Assembly: GCA_016717335.1 (NCBI GenBank)
Contig: JADKFS010000013.1
Coordinates: 62,001-126,000 of the forward strand
DNA: 64,000 nucleotides
DNA from: Candidatus Ribeiella danica
Lineage (GTDB): Bacteria; Chloroflexota; Chloroflexia; Chloroflexales; Roseiflexaceae
Direction of reading: 5' to 3'
In this document: piece after piece, positions 59,501 through 64,000 of the stretch
Layout of the letters: each line of letters begins with the position of its first letter
How positions within the stretch are numbered: position 1 is the first letter of the stretch
Notes under the pieces: model-generated
Database searches by the model: none
What the model was told of the DNA's origin: nothing
Seen by the model: the letters and a program-made list of their open reading frames with translations, nothing else
Made by a program: the position numbers and the translations under genes

Positions 59501-60661
59501 CACACGGCCGGCATGACCTACAGCCTGCGCGTCACGGATCGCCAGAACGCGTACGGCAACCAGTCGGCCACGGCCAACCTGAACATCTTCGGCCAGGGCT
59601 TCGTCACCCACCTGAAGGGCCTCAAGCTCGACTCGCCGGCCGATTCGACCACCGTGCAGCCTGGAACGAACGACGTGCTGGGCATCAGCTTCGACGGCGA
59701 CAACCACCGGCTGGCCTTCACCTCCAGCGCGCTGGACAGCGATACTCCGGCGCTGTCGATGGCGGTCAGCCAGGCCGGCGCGCCCGACTACTCGTTTGAG
59801 GTTGGCGGCGCGCAGATGGCGTCCGGGCGCACGCTGGCGGTCGCGATCGACCCGGCGACCGGCAAGCTGACGATCGAGAACAACGACCCGGCCAGCAACA
59901 CCTACAGCCTCGACGTCACGCGCCTCAACCTGGACGGCAGCACGACCACCTACCACTTCAATACAGTCAGCGACGGGACCGGCGTGGGCGCAAGCGTCGA
60001 CCTCGGCCCAAGCTGGACCGGCAGCGCGCCGTCGATCGGCCAGATCAACGCGCCGGTGGCCAACGCCGACAACTACACGACCACTGCGAACACACCGCTG
60101 ACGGTGACGGCGCCGGGCGTGCTGGCCAACGACACCGGCAGCAGCCCGCTGACGGCGGTGAAGGTGACCAACCCGGCCCACGGCACCCTAACGTTCAACG
60201 CCAACGGCTCGTTTACCTATACGCCCGCCGCCAACTACGCTGGCAGCGACAGCTTCACCTACAAGGCCACCGACGGCACGGCCGACTCGAACGTGGCGAC
60301 GGTCACCATCGCCGTCAAGTACACCTTCAGCGGGTTCTTCGGGTCGGTGCTCAACCCGCCCACGCTCAACCAGGTCAACGCCGGCTCGAACATCGCGTTC
60401 ATCTTCGGCTTGGGCGGCAACGTCGGGCTGAACATCTTCGCCACGGGCTACCCGCAGTCGCAGCAGATCAACTGCAGCACCGGCGCGCTGATGGGATCGC
60501 CGTCTCCGGTGAGCGCGGCCCTGTCCCTGAGCTACAACGCGACGACTGGCCGCTACACCTACACCGCCAAGACCGACAAGAAGTGGGCCGCGACCTGCCG
60601 CCAGTTCAACCTGCGCACGGCTGACGGCACGGACCATTTCGCGCGGTTCAAGTTCAAGTAG
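53516..60661 (+). CDS. giant secreted mosaic protein with LamG, Ig/VCBS-like, beta-helix and cysteine-protease-like domains
   Basis: A 2381-residue exported protein (signal peptide about 1-35). In order: two tandem LamG-plus-PKD blocks (about 60-480 and 480-885), a cadherin/VCBS-like module (about 894-985), a third LamG (989-1210), a right-handed beta-helix of the choice-of-anchor type (1212-1535), a DUF11-like module (1537-1645), a papain/transglutaminase-like core (1655-1903) with Cys1722 (GGHCFGLAMS), His1822 (AGHAVTPY) and Asp1843 (YDNNYPNN), a second VCBS-like module (2178-2268) and a C-terminal PxKF domain (2270-2381). It is likely displayed at or released from the surface. AAGGAG precedes the ATG. 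Confidence 0.88.
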   Translation: MNHHSRFHRVAALLALAVLLASALRLPAATPRALAAASAAPASSTVASVAAATTTTLTAASPSVTVNEGQAATNSGTYSHLGPGPLRLDVSAGFLTPTLPAYISFMPANSFTALRYWQLGEDDPGAADGVTGNATTMARFKDGATSPGNSLTRQGSPSYTAVDGSYGSVLAMSFNGSTDGYISDLLDGAPDNFGVEARVKSNGVSGPQVVAYHGTMAFNGFGILIDDAGHPGSLTYRVVYGGVTNVDTDVAVTPGTWQDVALVRDQGATKLFVDAALVYNSSIAAPNFALDEPLGIGQDPQAASNFYSGSLDDVRFFFFNAGTFSAQDLAPNQSVSRAWSWNFNTSDGPAQSRNVTFTANTGVSGDRTSISIPLTVTNVAPTATFANGGSVSAGSAGRVSFSGQSDPSAADTAAGLHYAYDFDNDGVFEVGGDGTYANAVTAASATVPASYLTGAGSRTVRGRIVDKDGGFTDYTTTITIVNAVTVNEGQAAANSGTYWHPGPAPATISASVGSLSQTQTSSTRLNVRGYWQLGEDDAGAADGATGNSTTLGQDGNGLNPALNLTRVGSPTYTALDGSTGSVLAMSLNNAFEGYTLASPVSSATDNFGVEAWVRPPDFTGEFQTIVMNGVVGNRLTPGNGFGLGILDDDYAAVYGNLVVLDSGVAATPGVWHHVALVRDSGVTKFYVDGALVFSDSRARTVSPATTGVAIGNSLFTGAVDDVRVFTFAPGTFNPADLGYNTSVAGSWSWSYATDDGPAQSQSVTIASSTGVSGDTSSTSFPLTVANVAPTASFANGGAVNEGSAGSVSFSSQSDPSAADISAGLHYAYDFDNDGVFEVGGDGTYANAVTAALATVPASYLTGAGSHMVRGRIVDKDGGFTDYTTTITVNAVNHAPVAANDSYSANQGTPLTVAPPGVLANDTDADSNPLSAVKVGDPAHGTLTLNANGSFTYTPAAGYSGPDSFTYKANDGTAESNVATVSITVVSANIGLLGYWKFDEGTGTTAADSSGSVPANNGTLAGGAAFSASAAPITSFANPGALSVSAATSSKVMVPNSGINRLTNTFTVMGWVNPSTVSGIQRVISSARTTTSGNGWAFGLNNTFLQFSTYGVKDYFTTQGTGMKAGQWYHIAAVMDSSNAVSFYIDGVLVEKVTSAGPGIADTDDVLLIGARTNNGATTLTDGFNGLIDDLKIYNRALSASEIAGQVGVAPCSETVLRARVQVGENTAAKTITLDGACTYPVASVGDTANGGSGIKISSATTIEGNGATIARSASAPQMRVMVTSPAIAIRNLTVRDGNVIGNGGGLLAFGNLTLTNVRFENNTTDHPTGATSVQVGGAVSAQGNLTVDRSTFVGNKTDGYGGAINFSGLSGRVTNSVFASNSSGSPGAAINASNASGSLTLLNNTFTDAYKNPKEAVLVNGSATLKNNIFDSFLSSLTASGATALVSEDYNLLSGDTNIPQALNSAVVTSGGHDRIAASPRFVDPAAFNYHVQQNSPAIDLGVVDASVAIDADGNARPFAGTGVDIGAYEYQGIGVPSLSITKTGPAYAAAIGQTQFVLTVINESTTSLTDLRIVEQLPAGATYVAGSASDGGSFSGGTLTWNLSPLAPNQMKRVGYKVTATQNLVSNSYRVSSISNPAITASGPVLTTPYNANVTAFGFEPFPDGYSYANYKDSVDSDTTVDDMVFIFGAANVCETQNPCVLTAAAEDMRKSMTARDGGHCFGLAMSTLWIYDRADVTPGDYQPGASITYDLSKSSSRRLNQLFYYTQGAYQTTLSTTVPAYTAAKGAAAIVDKLRANFANASATDRYELSFAKPDGSAGHAVTPYAVKQVDADTYWIYVYDNNYPNNFDRVFKVTYSTNSWIYEGGATDPGAPPSTYTGSGTTQISLKSLRNVESFPKKCPFCTATTTAPVAPAFALMAAQTTALATTQTAQIASDAYTFELDGEGYLMITRSDGKRAGVDPSGQFIAEIPGAEQFDVGAGDGRNVPGVIRVPHTAGMTYSLRVTDRQNAYGNQSATANLNIFGQGFVTHLKGLKLDSPADSTTVQPGTNDVLGISFDGDNHRLAFTSSALDSDTPALSMAVSQAGAPDYSFEVGGAQMASGRTLAVAIDPATGKLTIENNDPASNTYSLDVTRLNLDGSTTTYHFNTVSDGTGVGASVDLGPSWTGSAPSIGQINAPVANADNYTTTANTPLTVTAPGVLANDTGSSPLTAVKVTNPAHGTLTFNANGSFTYTPAANYAGSDSFTYKATDGTADSNVATVTIAVKYTFSGFFGSVLNPPTLNQVNAGSNIAFIFGLGGNVGLNIFATGYPQSQQINCSTGALMGSPSPVSAALSLSYNATTGRYTYTAKTDKKWAATCRQFNLRTADGTDHFARFKFK

Positions 60662-60704
60662 GCCCGCACCCCCGCTCCCGTCGCAACTGGAGAGGAGGAG
60701 CAGA

Positions 60705-60739
60705 TTGGATGGTGGCGGCAAGGAGCCGCCACCATCCAA
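60705..60739. terminator. 15-bp perfect hairpin after the giant gene
   Basis: TTGGATGGTGGCGGC (60705-60719) pairs with its exact complement (60725-60739) around AAGGA. It is followed by heptamers GACTACC, GACTACT, GACTACC (60758-60778), the same unit as at 13967-14056. Confidence 0.7.
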
Positions 60740-60794
60740 ACCTAGAACCATTGTACTGACTACCGACTACTGACTACCGGCACAGGAGCCGATC

Positions 60795-61223
60795 ATGACC
60801 ACCAACCCAAACCCCGCGCCGCAGGACCAAGAGCTGCGCAGGGTGTATACCACCAGCCTGGCCGAGCTGTTCGCCCAGCTCAACCTCAGCCTGGTCGTTT
60901 CGACCTACCAGGCCGGCAAGGTCATCCTGGTGCGCCACGGCGGCGGCGCGGCGGCCAATGGCAACGGCCACGCCGGCGTGCTCAACACCCACTTCCGCGC
61001 CTTCCCCAAGCCCATGGGCATCGCCCTCCAGGGCAACCGTCTGGCGCTCGGCAGCCAGAAGAGCATCTGGGAGTTGCACAACATGCCGGCCCTGGCGCGC
61101 AAGCTGGAGCCGGAGGGCAAGCACGACGCCTGCTACCTGCCACGCCACGTCCACGTCACCGGCGAGATCGACATCCACGCGCTGGCCGAGACGCTGCTCG
61201 CCGAGCCGGCCGAAAGGAGGTGA
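60795..61223 (+). pseudogene. truncated TIGR03032-like protein (N-terminal third only)
   Basis: The 142-residue frame begins like TIGR03032/DUF4915-type proteins: LVVSTYQAGKVILVR, LNTHFRAFPKPMGIALQGNRLALGSQ and KHDACYLPRHVHVTGEIDIHAL. Members known to me are normally more than 300 residues and continue well past this point with a propeller-like body, which is absent here. The frame stops at a GAAAGGAGGTGA where a heptamer array (61228-61262) begins. It is probably a decayed gene, though a short product could still be made. Confidence 0.7.
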
Positions 61224-61227
61224 AAGA

Positions 61228-61262
61228 GCTGATAGCTGATAACCGATAGCCGATCGCCGATC
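61228..61262. repeat. heptamer (AGCTGAT/AGCCGAT) array
   Basis: AGCTGAT x2, AACCGAT, AGCCGAT, CGCCGAT in direct tandem, starting 4 nt after the truncated gene's stop. Confidence 0.85.
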
Positions 61263-61307
61263 GCCAGCCAACCGTTTTGGACGCCCGCACCACAAGGCAA
61301 CCATCAA

Positions 61308-61445
61308 TGCCGACCATGGCGATCATCGATCGTCGGGGCGATTCGCGAATCGCCTGCGACGTGCGGCATCGCTGCCCACCACGGCGATCATCGACCGTAG
61401 ACCGTCGGGGCGATTGATATATCCGCCCCCGACGTGCCGCAAGGA
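61308..61445. repeat. duplicated 55-65 nt segment
   Basis: ACCATGGCGATCATCGATCG followed by TCGGGGCGATTCGCG (61314 on) recurs as ACCACGGCGATCATCGACCG followed by TCGGGGCGATTGATA (61379 on), each ending in CGACGTGC(G/C)GCA. The second copy contains a GTCGGGGCG/CGCCCCCGAC hairpin. It lies directly upstream of the propeller gene. Confidence 0.7.
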
Positions 61446-61495
61446 GCGCATTGGTAACAACAAGGATCGGTATGGCTCAAGGAGGGGCCAGAACC

Positions 61496-63454
61496 ATGAA
61501 CATGTCTCTATTCTCCCGACGTCACAATCCGCTGCGGGCGCGCGTCTGGCGCGCGCTGCTGTGTTGCGCGCTGCTGCTCGCGCCGCTCTTGGCTCTCGGC
61601 GCGTCGGGGGCGCAGACCGCCTCGGCGCACATGCTTTCGCCCGAATCGCTCTTGAATCCCGACGGCACGCTGAATCTCGCCGCGGGACGCCAGGGCACAC
61701 TCGACCTGCGCGGTTGGAACGTGACGCTCGACGCGGCGCGCGGACCAATTCTCTCGCGCGCACAAACCGCGTCGCTAGCAGCACCGTGGGCGGCGCTGCC
61801 GAATGGCGGGCTGGATGGCAGCGTGTTTGCCCTGGCGGTGATGGGGAGCGACCTGTATGTCGGCGGCACTTTCACCGCCACCGCCGATGGCGCGGTGACC
61901 AATCTGAACGGCATCGCCAAGTTCGACGGCGCCAGTTGGGCGGCGCTGCCCAACAATGGGCTGAGTGGGCCGGGGCTCACCGTGTTTGCCCTGGCGGTGA
62001 TGGGGAGCGACCTGTACGTGGGCGGCACTTTCACCGCTACTGCCGACGGCGCGGTGACCAATCTGAACGGCATCGCCAAGTTCGACGGCGCCAGTTGGTC
62101 GGCGCTGCCGAATGGCGGGCTGGATAGCAGCGTGAATGCACTGGCGGTGATCGGGAGCGACCTGTACGTGGGCGGCGCTTTCACCACTACCGCCGATGGC
62201 GCGGTGACCAATCTGAACCGCATCGCCAAGTTTGACGGCGCCAGTTGGTCGGCGCTGCCCAACAATGGGCTGGGTAGCATCGTGAGAGCCCTGGCGGTGA
62301 TCGGGAGCGACCTGTACGTGGGCGGCGGTTTCACCACTACCGCCGACGGCGCGGTGACCAATCTGAAGCGTATCGCCAAGTTTGACGGCGCCAGTTGGTC
62401 GGCGCTGCCCAACAATGGGCTGAATAGCAGCGTGAGAGCCCTGGCGGTGATCGGGAGCGACCTGTACGTGGGCGGCGGTTTCACCACTACCGCCGACGGC
62501 GCGGTGACTAATCTGGCCCGTATCGCCAAGTTTGACGGCGCCAGTTGGGCGGCGCTGCCCAACAATGGGCTGAATAGCGAAGTGAGAGTCCTGGCGGTGA
62601 GTGGGAGCGATCTGTACGTGGGCGGCAGTTTCACCACTACCGCCGACGGCGCGGTGACTAATTTGGCCCGTATCGCCAAGTTTGACGGCGCCAGTTGGGC
62701 GGCGCTGCCGAATGGCGGGCTGGATAGCACCGTGAATGCACTGGTGGTGATGGGGAGCGACCTGTACGTGGGTGGCGGTTTCACCGCTACCGCCGACGGC
62801 GCGGTGACCAATCTGAACCGCATCGCCGTGTACGGTTTGCCATCCACTGACACAACCCCGCCGAGCATCACCATCACCACGCCCGCCGACGGCGCGACGT
62901 ACACGCTCGGTCAGGTGGTCAATGCCGATTACAACTGTCAGGATGAAGCGGGTGGTTCGGGTCTCGTTTCCTGTGTCGGAGATGTCCCGAACGGTAGTCC
63001 GATTGACACCAGTTCGGTTGGCGCCAAGACCTTCACGGTGAACGCTGCGGACAGCGCCGGCAACACCAGCTCGCTCACCCGCAGCTATAGCGTCGTCTTC
63101 AACACCAGCTTCGGCAACAACTTCGGCGGGCCGATCGACTCGCCGCCTGTGCTCAATTCGATGAAGGCCGGCGGCGGCGTCCCAGTGATCTTCGACCTGG
63201 GCGGCGACCGCGGGCTGAACATCCTGGCCAGTGGCTACCCGACCTCGCGGCAGGTCGCCTGCGACACCAGCGCGCCGGTCGACCAGGTCGAGGTGACGAC
63301 CAGCTCCAACAGCGGCCTGCACTACGACGCGACCACCGGCCTGTACACCTATGTCTGGAAGACCGACAAGAACTGGACTGGAAGTTGCCGCCAGTTCACC
63401 CTGCGCTTGACCGACGGCAGCGACCACATCGCGCTGTTCAAGTTCACCAAGTAG
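61496..63454 (+). CDS. secreted seven-repeat beta-propeller protein with Ig-like and PxKF domains
   Basis: A 652-residue exported protein (signal peptide about 1-40). Seven 50-53-residue repeats (about residues 95-452) of the form ALPNxGL..VxALAVxGSDLYVGG.FT..ADGAVTNL..IAKFDGASW match the blades of a seven-bladed propeller. An Ig-like domain follows (about 460-545, PSITITTPADGATY) and a PxKF domain ends the chain. The repeats are almost identical at DNA level (150-nt period), a sign of recent expansion or gene conversion. GGAGG lies upstream of the ATG. The PxKF domain is shared with the giant protein. Confidence 0.88.
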   Translation: MNMSLFSRRHNPLRARVWRALLCCALLLAPLLALGASGAQTASAHMLSPESLLNPDGTLNLAAGRQGTLDLRGWNVTLDAARGPILSRAQTASLAAPWAALPNGGLDGSVFALAVMGSDLYVGGTFTATADGAVTNLNGIAKFDGASWAALPNNGLSGPGLTVFALAVMGSDLYVGGTFTATADGAVTNLNGIAKFDGASWSALPNGGLDSSVNALAVIGSDLYVGGAFTTTADGAVTNLNRIAKFDGASWSALPNNGLGSIVRALAVIGSDLYVGGGFTTTADGAVTNLKRIAKFDGASWSALPNNGLNSSVRALAVIGSDLYVGGGFTTTADGAVTNLARIAKFDGASWAALPNNGLNSEVRVLAVSGSDLYVGGSFTTTADGAVTNLARIAKFDGASWAALPNGGLDSTVNALVVMGSDLYVGGGFTATADGAVTNLNRIAVYGLPSTDTTPPSITITTPADGATYTLGQVVNADYNCQDEAGGSGLVSCVGDVPNGSPIDTSSVGAKTFTVNAADSAGNTSSLTRSYSVVFNTSFGNNFGGPIDSPPVLNSMKAGGGVPVIFDLGGDRGLNILASGYPTSRQVACDTSAPVDQVEVTTSSNSGLHYDATTGLYTYVWKTDKNWTGSCRQFTLRLTDGSDHIALFKFTK

Positions 63455-63469
63455 GCCCTTACCCTCTGC

Positions 63470-63497
63470 CCCCTCTCCCGCCGCGGCGGGAGAGGGG
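63470..63497 (+). terminator. terminator-like hairpin after the propeller gene
   Basis: CCCCTCTCCCGCCG (63470-63483) pairs with CGGCGGGAGAGGGG (63484-63497). No U-tract follows. Confidence 0.5.
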
Positions 63498-63572
63498 AAC
63501 CGCCCCATTGCACGCACCCCCGTTCCCACGAGGAGCGGGGGTGCCCTGTATGGTCGTAGTCTGAATTTCTCC

Positions 63573-63599
63573 TTGACTCCTCAACCATTCCTCTATAAT
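63573..63599 (+). promoter_or_regulatory. promoter for the excisionase-like gene
   Basis: TTGACT (63573-63578) and TATAAT (63594-63599) are 15 nt apart; the spacing is short, so the promoter may be weak or activator-dependent. Confidence 0.5.
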
Positions 63600-63635
63600 C
63601 CACGCAACCCAAAGCGACCACAAGGAGCACACGGC

Positions 63636-63860
63636 ATGGCCGAGACCATGTACACGCCGAAGCAGGTCGCGGAAGCGCTCGGCGTCAGCGACCAGACGAT
63701 CTACCGCTGGATCGCCGCCGGCATCCTTCAGGCGACCGCGCGCGGCCTCGTCAAGAAGCGCTATCTGATCTCCGCCTGTGAATTCGAGCGCGTGAGACGC
63801 GAGGGAAATTACGAGGATTTCAAGGGAAAAGTGATGCCCGCCCTGAGGAGCGCCAGATAA
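63636..63860 (+). CDS. excisionase-family (MerR-like HTH_17) DNA-binding protein
   Basis: A 74-residue protein: MYTPKQVAEALGVSDQTIYRWIAAGIL (residues 5-31) is the winged-helix of the HTH_17/excisionase family, followed by a basic wing and EDFKGKVMPALRSAR. AAGGAG lies 10 nt before the ATG. It could regulate a nearby promoter or act as a recombination directionality factor. It is 70 nt from the CCA end of a tRNA-Val gene, a common integration site, but no integrase is inside the window. Confidence 0.8.
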   Translation: MAETMYTPKQVAEALGVSDQTIYRWIAAGILQATARGLVKKRYLISACEFERVRREGNYEDFKGKVMPALRSAR

Positions 63861-63925
63861 ACGACAACCCGGCTGCGCCTCGCGGGCGAGCCGGGTAGCA
63901 ATGTCGCGGGTGCGCTCCTCAGGGC
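63840..63925. repeat. 14-bp inverted repeat enclosing a terminator hairpin
   Basis: GCCCTGAGGAGCGC (63840-63853) and GCGCTCCTCAGGGC (63912-63925) are exact complements. Between them ACCCGGCT/AGCCGGGT (about 63868-63897) forms a second stem. The left arm lies in the last codons of the excisionase-like gene and the right arm ends 6 nt before the tRNA CCA. Confidence 0.85.
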
Positions 63926-63930
63926 GCGTG

Positions 63931-64000
63931 TGGTGGGCGATACTGGACTCGAACCAGTGACCTCGTCGGTGTGAACGACGCGCTCTAGCCAGCTGAGCTA
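63931..64000 (-). tRNA. tRNA-Val(CAC), cut by the window end
   Basis: On the minus strand the sequence from 64000 reads TAGCTCAGCTGGCTAGAGC (D arm), an anticodon stem CGTCG/CGACG around TTCACAC (anticodon CAC), GGTTCGAGTCC (T arm) and the acceptor 3' strand ATCGCCC, discriminator A (63934) and encoded CCA (63933-63931). The 5' acceptor strand lies beyond the window. Confidence 0.95.

Noticed and set aside
61780..62850. Possible CRISPR or non-coding tandem repeat
   Set aside because: The 150-nt period is in frame and encodes propeller blades with conserved residues.
61522..63529. Two long minus-strand frames over the propeller gene
   Set aside because: They only mirror the repeats of the real gene on the plus strand and have no homology or plausible start.

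Overview
This 64 kb window is GC-rich bacterial chromosome with dense coding on both strands. The gene content points to Chloroflexota, class Chloroflexia (a Roseiflexus/Kouleothrix-like filamentous bacterium). This is inferred from a CarH-type B12 photoreceptor beside phytoene synthase, a branched-chain-type E1/E2 2-oxoacid dehydrogenase operon, a family B DNA polymerase, several HtrA-like proteases and kinases, PxKF-domain secreted proteins, and intergenic DNA full of palindromes and 7- or 8-nt tandem arrays. No 16S rRNA or marker set is present, so the assignment is tentative.

Layout. 1-2.3 kb: start of an unidentified minus-strand gene, yjdF behind a riboswitch-like leader, and an HtrA-like lipoprotein. 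2.6-6.5 kb: carH and the crtB-DUF2085-epimerase operon. 6.8-17.3 kb (all minus): aroA plus a BNR propeller, an HD-GYP response regulator coupled to a methyltransferase, rhodanese plus DUF309, an A-type Fe-S carrier, moaA, an Mrp-type Fe-S ATPase, a thioredoxin-like ferredoxin and a GH99-like secreted glycosidase. 17.7-28.7 kb: a lipoprotein behind a 21-nt tandem array, a cNMP/ferredoxin fusion, a family 5 solute-binding protein, gamma-glutamyltransferase, a LysR regulator, a HIT/GalT-like enzyme and a DegP-like protease. 29-35.5 kb: a hybrid kinase, an eIF2B-alpha-like protein, and a three-gene envelope operon behind a consensus promoter with a LexA-type box. 35.8-41 kb: E1alpha-E1beta-E2 operon and a YcaQ-like glycosylase. 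41.5-53 kb: a GT39-like glycosyltransferase, a PAS kinase, a VOC dioxygenase, DNA polymerase B, a NarL-type two-component pair and a stand-alone pseudo-receiver. 53.5-63.5 kb: a 2381-residue secreted mosaic protein, a truncated TIGR03032-like gene and a seven-repeat propeller protein. 63.6-64 kb: an excisionase-like protein next to tRNA-Val(CAC), cut by the window end.

The least ordinary content is non-coding. (1) Eight copies, in both orientations, of a roughly 250-490 bp GC-capped palindromic element with nested inverted repeats. (2) At least a dozen heptamer or octamer arrays, many folding into long hairpins, that fill gaps exactly between a stop codon and the next Shine-Dalgarno and in places are translated inside genes. 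(3) Structured leaders before yjdF, the E1alpha gene and the 49.7 kb kinase. Among protein systems, the SOS-type promoter driving membrane-anchored peptidoglycan-hydrolase-like proteins and the cryptic cysteine-protease-like core of the giant protein deserve most attention.
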